Shown: positions 52,812 through 62,391 of the stretch, in pieces
Layout of the letters: each line of letters opens with the position of its first letter
Position numbering within the stretch: the stretch's first letter is position 1
Origin: Amphibacillus jilinensis Y1
Lineage (GTDB): Bacteria; Bacillota; Bacilli; Bacillales; Amphibacillaceae
Assembly (NCBI RefSeq): GCF_000306965.1
Contig: NZ_JH976439.1
Location: 124,124-188,123 of the forward strand
Length of the DNA: 64,000 nucleotides
Direction: 5' to 3'
Translations under genes and position numbers: made by a program
The notes under the pieces: generated by a model
Seen by the model: the letters and a program-made list of their open reading frames with translations, nothing else
What the model was told of the DNA's origin: nothing
Database searches by the model: none

Positions 52812-53329
52812 TTGATCCCATTCTCTCTTAGTACTGACAAGATTAACTCATTGTCTGTATCGTTATTAATATAATTTTTCAGCACAAAACCACGTAACAA
52901 TATCCCCTCTTCTTCAACATCTGCAAACATTTCCTCTTCAATTGCACGCAGTTCAGATGATTGATTCTGGAAAATTCGAACAACATCTAGCCAATCACCT
53001 TGATCAATCTCATCTTCAGGGTATTCAAGCGTTGGATAGGCAGCAGCAACAGCTTCCCATCGTTCCAGCATCGCAAGCGTCCGGTCTGTCGCAATCAGTT
53101 CAACATCAACAGGTGACTGTTCACTATGATAAACACTGTCCATATGCAGGATCATCTCAGCATTACGATAAGGGAATAACTCACTCATCGTCTGCATTTC
53201 AAGTTGATCTTGTGCTTCCATTTCTTTAATGGTATTATTTCGCTCAATCATTAAATAGACCCGAATTGAAGTTAAAATAATAAAGAATATAATCGTTATT
53301 TTTAAGTAACGTTTCGTTTCATCTTTCAT
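52808..53329 (-). CDS. Single-pass membrane protein with RW-P-YP-W domain, first gene of operon
   Basis: The 173-residue protein starts MKDETKRYL (ATG at 53329, GGGAGG upstream; ATG at 53371 lacks a site). It has one membrane helix (about 9-27) and an outer domain with RW-x7-P-x3-YP-x8-W (about residues 82-106) and LRGFVLKNYINN...LILSVL at the end. It is a diverged relative of A1-A3 and of the C-terminus of the 50150 protein, and it heads the operon. Confidence 0.75.
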   Translation of the reverse strand: MKDETKRYLKITIIFFIILTSIRVYLMIERNNTIKEMEAQDQLEMQTMSELFPYRNAEMILHMDSVYHSEQSPVDVELIATDRTLAMLERWEAVAAAYPTLEYPEDEIDQGDWLDVVRIFQNQSSELRAIEEEMFADVEEEGILLRGFVLKNYINNDTDNELILSVLRENGIK

Positions 53330-53597
53330 AAAACTATAATCCTCCCATAATAATTTATATATAAGTACCATCTACCATTATACGGACTTAATGGTTAATA
53401 TTTGAATACAACAAAAGTAGTGAATTTACTTGTACAAGGTCAAAAGGTCTAGGTTTAACGAATTAAACTGCCTTTATAATTGAAATAATAAGGAGCATTT
53501 CGTTTTAATCTAGCAACCACGCTATTAAGCGAGGCTTGCTTTTTTTGTTAAAAAGGATTGTAATAAAAGTAAACCCCTAAAGAAGGATGACCTTATA
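53330..53597. other. Divergent promoter region
   Basis: Holds the upstream region of the secretion-like operon (minus) and of the two-component system (plus). A terminator-like hairpin at 53512-53547 faces the plus strand. No gene. Confidence 0.5.
53512..53547 (+). terminator. Hairpin with T-run upstream of response regulator
   Basis: AGCAA..CC.CGCT-atta-AGCG.GG..TTGCT followed by TTTTTTT. It lies about 50 bp before the response-regulator start, so it may act as a leader attenuator or end an upstream transcript. Confidence 0.6.
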
Positions 53598-54284
53598 ATG
53601 AAACTCTTGATTATTGAAGATGACCCGCAATTATCTGACACCATTAAACAAACGACACAATATAATTATGATGTCACGCAAGCTTATGATGGTTCAGAAG
53701 GTTTGTATTATGCTGAGCAAGACATTTATGATTTGATTATTCTTGATCTTATGCTTCCTTCAATTGACGGTTATCACGTACTTAAAAACTTGCGAAATAA
53801 GAATATTACGACGCCTGTATTAATCTTAACTGCTAAAGATGGAATTGATGATAAGGTTAAAGGGTTTAAAGTTGGCGCAGATGACTATATCGTCAAGCCC
53901 TTTCACCGTGAAGAGCTGCTTCTTCGACTAGAAGCGATTTTACGTCGTGTGCATGGGGACTTTCAAGAACAAACCTTATCTTTTTTAGATTTACAGCTTC
54001 ATTCCACTAAAAAAACGGTTCACATAAATGGTGATCCGATGATTTTAAATGGTAAACAGTTTGAATTACTGGAGTATCTCATACATAACCAAGGGGTAAT
54101 TTTAACAAAAGAACAAATTTTCGACCGAATCTGGGGTTTTGAATCTGAGACAGGCTATACCGTAGTCGAAGTCTATATTAGTCATTTACGCAAAAAATTA
54201 AAGCCTTATCGTTATGAACACTATTTAAAGACATTGCGTGGACTTGGTTACCTATTAAGCGATGCAGGTGAAGTAAATGAATAA
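53598..54284 (+). CDS. OmpR-family response regulator
   Basis: The 228-residue regulator has the receiver domain (LLIIEDDPQLS, phospho-Asp in LIILDLMLPSIDG, LTAKDG, K in YIVKPFHREE) and a winged-helix output domain (YTVVEVYISHLRKKLKPY, LRGLGYLL). The ribosome binding site is AGAAGGATGACC. It overlaps the kinase by 8 bp. The target is probably the downstream VTC-DUF4956-CotH cluster. Confidence 0.94.
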   Translation: MKLLIIEDDPQLSDTIKQTTQYNYDVTQAYDGSEGLYYAEQDIYDLIILDLMLPSIDGYHVLKNLRNKNITTPVLILTAKDGIDDKVKGFKVGADDYIVKPFHREELLLRLEAILRRVHGDFQEQTLSFLDLQLHSTKKTVHINGDPMILNGKQFELLEYLIHNQGVILTKEQIFDRIWGFESETGYTVVEVYISHLRKKLKPYRYEHYLKTLRGLGYLLSDAGEVNE

Positions 54285-55548
54285 ACAAGTTGTGGTTAAA
54301 AAACAGCAGCGCCAATTTATGTTATTCCTCTTTATCACTTTCACAATTATTTATGGCATATTTGGCTTTTTAATTTTTATCAGAATCCAATCTTCTTTAT
54401 TGGCTTTACCTGATCAAGAATTGTTGGCGTATCAAGATCGCCTTGAGTTCAGAGACATGCCCTTACCTCCAGAAAATGATGAGAATAGACCACCAATACT
54501 TGCCGAGCCTGGTAGTCCGCGAATTGTCATGATTAAGTGGAATGACCGTGGCACGATTATAAACGAAGCACAAATCGGAACAAGTTTTTATCAAGACTTT
54601 TTAGCTGATTATCAATTGTCGACTGATTCAATTGATGAGATCAAATCAATCGTATTAGAGAATGACCGTCGTTTTCGCTCACTATTAATAGCAACGGATA
54701 CAGAAGAAATGACATATATTGAACTTTTAATCAATGTCGATCAAGAATATGCGTTACTGGCAACATTCGAACAGTTGTTGGTCATCACATCAATTATTTT
54801 CATTATCCTTTCTTTGACCGCCAGCTATTGGTTAGCACGAAAAATGATTAAACCAATTATGTCTTCTTGGGAGAAGCAAACGGAATTTGTTGAAAATGCT
54901 TCACACGAACTACGCACCCCATTAACAGTCATTCAAAATAAATTAGAGTTGTTATTGACGACACCACAGAAAAAGATTGTTGATGTATTTGAAAACATTG
55001 CTGTATCCTTATCTGAAACCAACCGTCTAACAAAGCTAACCAATGATTTATTAACATTAGCACGTGCCGATGCTAATGTGACACAACTAGAAAAAAACCG
55101 CTTTAATCTAGATGCATTTATTGAAACTATTTATCAACCTTATGCTGATATCGCCCGGACCCAGGATAAACAACTTGAATTACAGTTAAATAGCCAGCAA
55201 GTTATCACTGCTGACCAAGCGCGTTTACATCAACTAATGGTTATCCTTATTGATAACGCATTAAAGTATACTGAAGAAGGTGACACTATTACATTAACAA
55301 CAGAAACCATGACAGAATCTGTCTACATACATGTCAAGGATACTGGAATTGGAATTAAAGAGGAAAATCGAGCGCAACTTTTTGATCGCTTCTATCGAGA
55401 AGATACTGCACGCATCAGAGAATCCGGCGGGGTTGGCTTAGGATTATCAATCGCACACTGGATTGTCACTAGTCACGGTGGAAAAATAAAAGCACTAGCC
55501 AATCAACCAACCGGAACAATTTTTTCAATTAAGTTGCCTATTCAATAG
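54277..55548 (+). CDS. Sensor histidine kinase
   Basis: The 423-residue kinase has two membrane helices (about 13-35 and 163-185) enclosing an extracellular domain of about 125 residues rich in Pro, Glu and Asp (PLPPENDENRPPILAEPGSP). The phospho-acceptor is in FVENASHELRTPLTVI, N box LIDNALKY, G boxes DTGIGIKEENR and GGVGLGLSIAHWIV. The EtaS/CiaH-like architecture lacks a clear HAMP. It pairs with the overlapping response regulator. Confidence 0.93.
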   Translation: MNKQVVVKKQQRQFMLFLFITFTIIYGIFGFLIFIRIQSSLLALPDQELLAYQDRLEFRDMPLPPENDENRPPILAEPGSPRIVMIKWNDRGTIINEAQIGTSFYQDFLADYQLSTDSIDEIKSIVLENDRRFRSLLIATDTEEMTYIELLINVDQEYALLATFEQLLVITSIIFIILSLTASYWLARKMIKPIMSSWEKQTEFVENASHELRTPLTVIQNKLELLLTTPQKKIVDVFENIAVSLSETNRLTKLTNDLLTLARADANVTQLEKNRFNLDAFIETIYQPYADIARTQDKQLELQLNSQQVITADQARLHQLMVILIDNALKYTEEGDTITLTTETMTESVYIHVKDTGIGIKEENRAQLFDRFYREDTARIRESGGVGLGLSIAHWIVTSHGGKIKALANQPTGTIFSIKLPIQ

Positions 55549-55589
55549 TTCTCTTTTGGTAAGAGCTTTCTTGCAATCGCATGATTAAT

Positions 55590-56120
55590 TCATGCGATTT
55601 TTTCGCTTTGCATGCGAACTCTACCTTCTTTCATGCGATCTTCCTGATTTACGTGCGAAATCTCCTTCCTTTCGTGCGATTTTCTCGCTTTACGTGCGAA
55701 ATCCCCTCCCTTTCGTGCGCCCAACTCTACCTTCTTTCGTGCGATCTTCTGGGCCCTTTACGTGCGAATCCCTCGCCTCCCTTTCGTGCGCCCAACTCTA
55801 CCTTCTTTCGTGCGATCTTCTGGGCCCTTTACGTGCGAATCCCTCGCCTCCCTTTCGTGCGCCCAACTCTACCTTCTTTCGTGCGATCTTCTGGGCCCTT
55901 TACGTGCGAATCCCTCGCCTCCCTTTCGTGCGCCCAACTCTACCTTCTTTCGTGCGATCTTCTGGGCCCTTTACGTGCGAACTCGCCTCCCTTTCGTGCG
56001 AACTCTACCTTCTTTCATGCGATCTTCCCCCTTTACGTGCGAACTCGCCTCCCTTTCGTGCGAACTCTACCTTCTTTCGTGCGATCTTCCCGATTTACGT
56101 GCGAACGCATGATTGATTCT
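55590..56120. repeat. Tandem repeat, 71-bp period, CGTGCGA-rich
   Basis: The sequence is built from about 24-bp sub-units each containing TTTCGTGCGA, TTTACGTGCGAA or a variant. A 71-bp higher-order unit containing GGGCCC repeats four times (GGGCCC at 55751, 55822, 55893, 55964), with partly decayed units on both sides. The period is not a multiple of three, and all three plus frames stay open with the same peptides in shifted order, so the long frames here are not genes. Confidence 0.9.
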
Positions 56121-56248
56121 TGCGTTCGCATGAAAAATCAAATGACTCCTCCACACTTTTCCCACAATTTTATTACACTTCTTTCACAACTTTTTAAGCT
56201 TAATTTAAGCTTCATATTGATAATTAAAAGTAGAGAAAGGAGTTGTTA

Positions 56249-56944
56249 ATGATGCTTTTCAAAAATAAACAAGGACGACTTGAATTGAAACATGCAATCA
56301 ATGAACGTGATTGTTACTTAATTAGAAAAAATTTGCAACATATTATGGAATATGATCCACATGCAGATCAACAAGGCCGTTATTTTATACGGAGTGTGTA
56401 TTTCGATAATTTTGATCAAAAGGTATTGACTGAGAAAAAAGAGGGTTACTTAAAGCGTGATAAATACCGAGTTCGGCTTTACAATATGGATCAATCCACA
56501 TTAAAGCTTGAACGGAAAAGCAAGCGAAATAATGTAACAAAAAAAGACAGTGCTCCGCTAACAGCTAAAGAATATCAGTCTATGCAATGTGGGGACATTG
56601 AATGGATGAAAGCAGATAATCGCCCATTAGTTAGAGATTTATATACTGAAATGAAGCTCCATCAACTTAAGACAATGACGGTCGTTGATTATATACGTGA
56701 GGTGTTTATTTACCCTTATGGAAATGTACGTATTACCTTTGACAGTCAAATAAAAACGAGCTTTCGCAATACCGATATTTTCAACCCAAATTTACCTATG
56801 GTTGAAGCACTCGATCCACAATTAGTCATTCTTGAAGTTAAATATGATCAATATTTACCGGATGTCATTAAAAAACTTTTACAAGTTAATGATCGTAGCA
56901 TAGCCACATATTCTAAATATCATTTAAGCCGGATGTACGGTTAA
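56249..56944 (+). CDS. VTC-domain protein (polyphosphate polymerase family)
   Basis: The 231-residue tunnel-fold protein of the VTC/CYTH type has ELKHAINERD at the start, YFIRSVYFDN (about 41-50), KYRVRLYN (about 68), KLERKSKRN (about 84) and a C-terminal LVILEVKYDQYLP and SKYHLSR, giving the usual row of Lys/Arg/Glu ligands. The ATG at 56249 follows AAAGGAG. In bacteria the VTC domain occurs beside DUF4956 and CotH genes, as here. Polyphosphate synthesis is the known activity of the yeast relatives; not proven for this group. Confidence 0.88.
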   Translation: MMLFKNKQGRLELKHAINERDCYLIRKNLQHIMEYDPHADQQGRYFIRSVYFDNFDQKVLTEKKEGYLKRDKYRVRLYNMDQSTLKLERKSKRNNVTKKDSAPLTAKEYQSMQCGDIEWMKADNRPLVRDLYTEMKLHQLKTMTVVDYIREVFIYPYGNVRITFDSQIKTSFRNTDIFNPNLPMVEALDPQLVILEVKYDQYLPDVIKKLLQVNDRSIATYSKYHLSRMYG

Positions 56945-56964
56945 AGAAAGAAGAGGGATTTTAT

Positions 56965-57651
56965 ATGAACAGTCAAGTAAATTTTAGTGATATTTTTAAA
57001 TCTAGTTTTCTAGATCAAGTCACCAGTTTTTCGGTTATTGATAGTTTAATCGCTTTGGTCACCGCATTTGCAATTGGTTTATTTATCTATGTTGTCTACA
57101 AAAAGACGTTTGCCGGGATTATATACTCACATAGCTTTAATGTCTCATTAATTATTATGACAATGACAACTGCTTTAGTGATTATGGGGATATCGTCAAA
57201 TGTACTTCTATCACTTGGTATGGTTGGTGCATTATCTATTGTGCGGTTTCGTACACCCATTAAGGAGCCTATGGATCTCGTTTACTTATTTTGGGCGATT
57301 GTCTCAGGTATTTTAGCTGGAGCCGGATTTATTCCACTTGTGATAATTGGCGCAATTCTGATTGGACTTGTGATGGTTTTCTTCGTTAATAAGGTGACCA
57401 TTGAAAATCCGTATTTACTAGTGATTAAGTATACAGATGTAATGGTTGAGGAAAAATTCAAAACGATTATTGGCAATCATGTATCTAAATATGCCATCAA
57501 ATCGAAATCAAGCAATTTAAATGGTGAACTTGAATTAACATATGAAATTCGGATGAAACAACAAGAAACACACTTTATTAATCAGCTATCCGCATTAGAC
57601 GCTGTTAAATCAGCAGTCATGCTAAGTTATGATGGCAATTTTACGGCGTAG
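56965..57651 (+). CDS. DUF4956 membrane protein
   Basis: The 228-residue protein has four membrane helices (about 25-45, 55-75, 80-97 and 115-140) and a cytoplasmic C-terminal ferredoxin-like domain. The conserved stretch SIVRFRTPIKEPMDLVYLFW is the DUF4956 hallmark. It lies 20 bp from the VTC gene, so it is co-transcribed. Function unknown; the fixed association with VTC and CotH suggests a membrane partner. Confidence 0.88.
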   Translation: MNSQVNFSDIFKSSFLDQVTSFSVIDSLIALVTAFAIGLFIYVVYKKTFAGIIYSHSFNVSLIIMTMTTALVIMGISSNVLLSLGMVGALSIVRFRTPIKEPMDLVYLFWAIVSGILAGAGFIPLVIIGAILIGLVMVFFVNKVTIENPYLLVIKYTDVMVEEKFKTIIGNHVSKYAIKSKSSNLNGELELTYEIRMKQQETHFINQLSALDAVKSAVMLSYDGNFTA

Positions 57652-57657
57652 TTTTTT

Positions 57658-57683
57658 AAAAAAGAAGGGTAACCTTCTTTTTT
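57658..57683 (+). terminator. Hairpin between DUF4956 and CotH genes
   Basis: AAAAAAGAAGG-gtaa-CCTTCTTTTTT can terminate in either direction. It may lower expression of the cotH-like gene relative to the upstream genes. Confidence 0.6.
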
Positions 57684-57701
57684 AACAAGGAGGAAGAACA
57701 A

Positions 57702-59540
57702 ATGATTAAGAACCGCTATGTAATTGGTGTTTTTATCTTTATCATCGGATTTGGAATCGGTTTGTATCATCTATTTCAAACCATAGCTATCGAAGAATCG
57801 ACAGTAAGTTCTCGCTACACCGATACCGTATTTGATCAAACACAAGTGAGTCAAGTCGAAATTGAATTAGCTGAAGAAGATTTAGACTATATGTTAGAAA
57901 ATCCACTTGAAGAAACATACGTTAATGCTTCAGTCACGATCAACGGACAAACAGTCACAAATGTCGGGATAAGAACGAAAGGGAATATGACGTTAACATC
58001 AGTTGCTAATATGGATTCTGATCGTTATAGCTTTAAAATTGACTTTGATCAATATGACAACAATCAAACTTTAGATGGTCTATCAACCTTAAACTTAAAC
58101 AATAATTATAGCGATTCAACCTTAATGCGCGAATATATTTCTTATGAAATTATGGAAGGTATGGGTATCGAAACACCTGCTCATTCCTATATGTATGTGA
58201 CGATCAACGGGCAAGAGTGGGGCTTATATTTAGGCGTCGAACAAATTAATGAAAGCTTCCTAAATCGAACAATGGATGATGCTACCGGAGATCTTTATAA
58301 ACCAGACGGTGTTGGTAGTGATTTAGTTTGGATTAGTGAGGATATAGAAGATTATACAGGATTAAACTTAAAAACAAATGAAGGAACAAGTGACCAATCT
58401 GCGATGATTGCTATGCTTGATGCAATAAACAACAGTGATGACACTGATCTTGAGCAATACTTGAATGTCGATCAAATGCTCAGATATTTTGCGGTTAATA
58501 CAGCACTTGTTAACCTCGATCATTATCAAGGGCAAATGAAACACAACTATTATTTATATGAGCAAGATGGCGTGTTTTCAATTTTGCCTTGGGACTATAA
58601 TATGTCGTTTGGCGGATTTAGCATGGGGGCTGGTGGCGCTAATATCGATGACATAAGCGAGCCGGAAAATGGGGATTTAGACATCTCAGAAATGAATATG
58701 CCTGATTTCGAGCAAAATGATGGTGATTTTGAAATAAGAAATAATCAAGACAACGGTAATCAGAATAATATGGGTATGGGTATGATGGGAAGCGACATGA
58801 TGAATGAAAGCTCGATTAACTTTAGCATTACCGAACCTGTCTCTGGTACGACTTTAGAAGAACGCCCTCTATTAAATGCTTTACTTTCAGTCGATGACTA
58901 TCGTGAACGTTATGAAAGCTATCTTAAAGAAGTGGCGACTACTTACTTTAGTGAAAACTATATGGAAGATATGACAGCTAATATTGCTTCAATAATCTTA
59001 GCTTATGTCGAAGCAGATCCAACCAAATTTACGACAACTGAAGAATTTTTACAAGGCGTTTCAGGTGATGAAAGTTTAGTAGCTTTTGCAACAGCTCGAG
59101 CAGAATCAATCTTAGCTCAGCTATCTGGTGAACTTGTAGTAGAAGCTTCTACTACAACTGGTTTTGAGAGAAATGGTCAACAAGCATCGGATGGAGAAGA
59201 TACTAATAATCGCTTTGGCAACAACGAACCGAACTCTACTGATCAAATTGGAAGTGAAGGCGTTGAAGACGATCAACCTAATCGTTTTCAAAATATGCCA
59301 GAAGATGGGGAAATGCCGAACTTTGATGAAATGCCTGAAGGCGGCGACATGCCAAACAGAGGTCAAGGACCAGGAGATCAGAACAATCAAAAACCAGACT
59401 TTCAAAATGATCAAGAGAACGAGCGTATCGAAGCCAGCGAATCTATTAATTTACAATCTGTAAGTATAATTAGTATTTTATTTATTATATTAATCATTGC
59501 CATCACCTTTGTCTCAAGATTCAGACGCAGAAGAGTTTGA
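57702..59540 (+). CDS. CotH-kinase family membrane protein
   Basis: The 612-residue protein has an N-terminal membrane helix (about 5-25). The CotH domain includes VGIRTKGNMTL, DGLSTLNLNNNYSDSTLMREYISYEIM, an EWGLYLGVEQINESFLNR nucleotide-binding segment, and catalytic LVNLDHYQGQMKHNYYL and ILPWDYNMSFGG. A long Asn/Gln/Gly/Met-rich acidic region occupies about 320-375 and 485-585, and a C-terminal helix plus RFRRRRV anchors it again. CotH proteins are atypical protein kinases that phosphorylate coat proteins. This extracytoplasmic version lacks spore context. Confidence 0.88.
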   Translation: MIKNRYVIGVFIFIIGFGIGLYHLFQTIAIEESTVSSRYTDTVFDQTQVSQVEIELAEEDLDYMLENPLEETYVNASVTINGQTVTNVGIRTKGNMTLTSVANMDSDRYSFKIDFDQYDNNQTLDGLSTLNLNNNYSDSTLMREYISYEIMEGMGIETPAHSYMYVTINGQEWGLYLGVEQINESFLNRTMDDATGDLYKPDGVGSDLVWISEDIEDYTGLNLKTNEGTSDQSAMIAMLDAINNSDDTDLEQYLNVDQMLRYFAVNTALVNLDHYQGQMKHNYYLYEQDGVFSILPWDYNMSFGGFSMGAGGANIDDISEPENGDLDISEMNMPDFEQNDGDFEIRNNQDNGNQNNMGMGMMGSDMMNESSINFSITEPVSGTTLEERPLLNALLSVDDYRERYESYLKEVATTYFSENYMEDMTANIASIILAYVEADPTKFTTTEEFLQGVSGDESLVAFATARAESILAQLSGELVVEASTTTGFERNGQQASDGEDTNNRFGNNEPNSTDQIGSEGVEDDQPNRFQNMPEDGEMPNFDEMPEGGDMPNRGQGPGDQNNQKPDFQNDQENERIEASESINLQSVSIISILFIILIIAITFVSRFRRRRV

Positions 59541-59587
59541 CCCCTAAACAAATCACAGTAGTCTAAACGCGCTTTTTCATCACATTA

Positions 59588-59620
59588 AAGAAGCTAGGAT
59601 GTTCTGCATCCTAGCTTCTT
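59588..59620. terminator. Bidirectional terminator
   Basis: AAGAAGCTAGGATG-ttctg-CATCCTAGCTTCTT has a 14-bp perfect stem with A and T tracts on both sides. It can serve the CotH gene (plus) and glmM (minus). Confidence 0.88.
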
Positions 59621-59753
59621 AATTACTTATTGTTAAGTGCGTTTCCTCGTTTCAGGAGATACATCCGTCAGTACATAGTAAAGGAATGTATCACGACCGG
59701 ATGGAATAGCCCCCATCCACTTTCATTTCATGAAAAGAATCTGATCTGATTTT

Positions 59754-61100
59754 TTATTGTAAGCCTAGTAATTCATCAATAACTTGAACCACTTGGTCAG
59801 CAGCTTGATCACACCGTTCAACCGTTGGTGCTTCTACCATAACGCGCACAAGGGATTCCGTACCTGATGGGCGCACCAACACACGACCATCATCACCCAT
59901 TTCTGTTTCGACTTTTTGAATGATTTCTTGAATACGCGGATCAACTAATGCTTGATGCTTGTCAACGACTTTTACATTTTTCAAAACTTGTGGGAATCTC
60001 TCCATTTCGCCAGCTAACTCAGATAATTTCTTACCTGTTTCTTTAATAACATTAATTAATTGTAGCGCTGTTAACATGCCGTCACCAGTTGGTATATAGT
60101 CTAAAAAGATAATGTGGCCTGATTGTTCTCCACCTAAATTATAGCCACCTTTACGCATCTCTTCCATGACATAGCGATCACCTACATCAGTCTTATCACT
60201 TTTCATACCACTTTGCTCTATAGCTTTATAAAATCCTAAATTACTCATAACGGTTGACACGACGGTTGAGTGTCGCAATAAGCCACGTTCATTTAAATGC
60301 TTAGCACAAATATACATGATTTGATCACCGTCTACAATTTGACCCTTCTCATCAACAGCAATCAGACGGTCACCATCACCGTCAAAAGCTAAACCAATAT
60401 CAGCTTCCTTATCTACGACAAACGCTTGTAACGTTTCAGGATGAGTTGATCCGACACCATCATTAATGTTCAAACCATCTGGTGAAACCCCAATGGTTGA
60501 AATATCTGCTTCTAAATCAGCAAACAAATGGGTAGCTAAAGAAGAAGTCGAGCCATTGGCACAATCCAACGCAATATGTAAACCATCAAATTCATTATCA
60601 ACCGACTGCTTTAAATATTGAATATACTTTTGCCCGCCTTCAAAATAATCATTAATTTGGCCAACTGCAGACCCTATTGGGCGTGGTAAAATGTCTTGGT
60701 CAGCATCAATTAATGCTTCAATTTCTAATTCTTGATCATCCGTCAGTTTAAAACCATCGGAGCCAAAGAACTTAATACCATTGTCCTCAACAGGATTATG
60801 AGATGCCGAAATCATGACACCAGCTTGGGCACTCATTGCTTTCGTTAGATAAGCCACCCCAGGTGTAGAAATAACGCCTAATCGCATCACTTCAGCACCA
60901 ATTGATAATAATCCGGCTAATAGCGCGCCTTCTAACATATCTCCTGAAATACGTGTATCTTTTCCAATTAATACTTTTGGCTTTTCTGCTTCTTTTGTCA
61001 GTACATATCCACCGCATCGGCCCAGTTTAAACGCTAATTCTGGCGTTAACTGCTCATTAGCTATACCTCTAACTCCATCTGTTCCGAAATATTTACCCAT
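59754..61100 (-). CDS. glmM: Phosphoglucosamine mutase
   Basis: The 448-residue enzyme starts [12 protein letters not shown] (ATG at 61100; an ATG one codon earlier and frames to 61154 are less likely given the AGGAGAGG site). The phosphoserine loop is [15 protein letters not shown] (Ser near 102), the metal loop [14 protein letters not shown], the sugar loop GGEQSGHI and the phosphate loop [12 protein letters not shown]. It converts glucosamine-6-phosphate to glucosamine-1-phosphate for peptidoglycan. It is the last gene of the cdaA operon, and it also regulates CdaA activity in related species. Confidence 0.98.
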   Translation of the reverse strand: MGKYFGTDGVRGIANEQLTPELAFKLGRCGGYVLTKEAEKPKVLIGKDTRISGDMLEGALLAGLLSIGAEVMRLGVISTPGVAYLTKAMSAQAGVMISASHNPVEDNGIKFFGSDGFKLTDDQELEIEALIDADQDILPRPIGSAVGQINDYFEGGQKYIQYLKQSVDNEFDGLHIALDCANGSTSSLATHLFADLEADISTIGVSPDGLNINDGVGSTHPETLQAFVVDKEADIGLAFDGDGDRLIAVDEKGQIVDGDQIMYICAKHLNERGLLRHSTVVSTVMSNLGFYKAIEQSGMKSDKTDVGDRYVMEEMRKGGYNLGGEQSGHIIFLDYIPTGDGMLTALQLINVIKETGKKLSELAGEMERFPQVLKNVKVVDKHQALVDPRIQEIIQKVETEMGDDGRVLVRPSGTESLVRVMVEAPTVERCDQAADQVVQVIDELLGLQ

Positions 61101-61146
61101 CATGTACCTCTCCTTTATTCCCAATTTAACAAAATTATCGATGTAC

Positions 61147-62391
61147 TTATTCAACTTGGATAATTGCTTCCTCCATCGGTAAAGATACCTCTAAACCATT
61201 TGGCCCCTCCACCTCAATCGGCAATTGATGTTCACCGCTATTTATACCACCTAAATCAATGATTAATTCAAAATCACCCTGATCCAAATCAGCAATTTCA
61301 GAAGGGTATCCAATAATTGTGAGATCAATTTGACCTGTTTCAGGATCTACAAATGATGATGTTAAATTATTACTTAAATTCTCAATATTTATTTCCACAT
61401 CTTCAATCGTTTCTTCTGTTATCTCTTCTACCTCTATATAAACATTAACAGTGCTTGTTGAAAGGAGCCTCACATTATCAGGCGTTTGCAGGCTAACTTC
61501 GATCGTATCACTCTCTGTTATTTCTGAAAGATCAATGGGTTCTGTACTTATTTCATTGATTAAATCTAAATTTTCTTCAGACGCAAACACTTGAACATCA
61601 CTATCTTCTGCTTCGATGGAAACGAGCTGAAAATCTTCTGGTAAGTCCCCCGTTGTCTCTACCTCAATTGGCACGGTTTTGTTTGGGCTAGACACTTCTA
61701 AATCAACAGACACTGTCTCAGGCTCAATACGAGCATTCAATTGATTACCTTCGCTATCAAAAACACGAACAGGAACATCATTTAAGGTTAATGACTCCCC
61801 TATACCTTCAACATCGACAAATGCTTTCACTACTGATATGCGATCGATAACACTTTGTGAGCTTGTAATGATTACCGTCTCAGGGGTGATGCTAGCTGAA
61901 TCAATTTCAAAACCAGGCTCCATTTGATCTAAATTGGTATAATCAATAACGACTTCAAACTCACCAGTACCACGCTCTTCAATTGACACTTCTACCTCAG
62001 AGGGTTCAATATCAACTGATAGACGATTAGAAATGCCATCATGCTCAATTGGAACAACATGTGTACCTGGCTCTAAGTCCTCAAGATCAACAAATACATC
62101 AAAATTACGTTGTGTTACCGTGGATTGAACAACACTAACGGTCCCTTGTAGAGTCATAGAAACTGTTTGTGGCACACCACTTACAACATATTGCTCATCA
62201 TCAATTTGAATATTAACCGGAACGTCTTCTATGGTTTGTGTTTCTTGAGAGCTATTAAATATAGCATCAAAACTACCTATGTCAGCCGAGCGGGTATCTT
62301 GATTATCAAATGAGATAATTAGAAAAGTGAATACAGCAAGAACTAATGAGATGATGCGGATGACCCATGGTTTGTTGAGCCAATCATTCAT
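61147..62391 (-). CDS. cdaR: YbbR-domain regulator of CdaA
   Basis: The 414-residue protein has one N-terminal membrane helix (about 9-27) and four extracellular YbbR repeats with alternating PV.(I/V)(Q/E) strands, rich in Asp and Glu. The start overlaps the cdaA stop by 8 bp. CdaR modulates the diadenylate cyclase CdaA from the outside of the membrane. The acidic composition is notable and fits a salt-tolerant host. Confidence 0.95.
   Translation of the reverse strand: MNDWLNKPWVIRIISLVLAVFTFLIISFDNQDTRSADIGSFDAIFNSSQETQTIEDVPVNIQIDDEQYVVSGVPQTVSMTLQGTVSVVQSTVTQRNFDVFVDLEDLEPGTHVVPIEHDGISNRLSVDIEPSEVEVSIEERGTGEFEVVIDYTNLDQMEPGFEIDSASITPETVIITSSQSVIDRISVVKAFVDVEGIGESLTLNDVPVRVFDSEGNQLNARIEPETVSVDLEVSSPNKTVPIEVETTGDLPEDFQLVSIEAEDSDVQVFASEENLDLINEISTEPIDLSEITESDTIEVSLQTPDNVRLLSTSTVNVYIEVEEITEETIEDVEINIENLSNNLTSSFVDPETGQIDLTIIGYPSEIADLDQGDFELIIDLGGINSGEHQLPIEVEGPNGLEVSLPMEEAIIQVE

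Noticed and set aside
55581..56249. Three overlapping long open frames (up to 222 codons) with repeated peptides
   Set aside because: They are the same tandem DNA repeat read in three frames. The 71-bp period shifts frame, there is no ribosome binding site, and the composition is unlike any neighbour.
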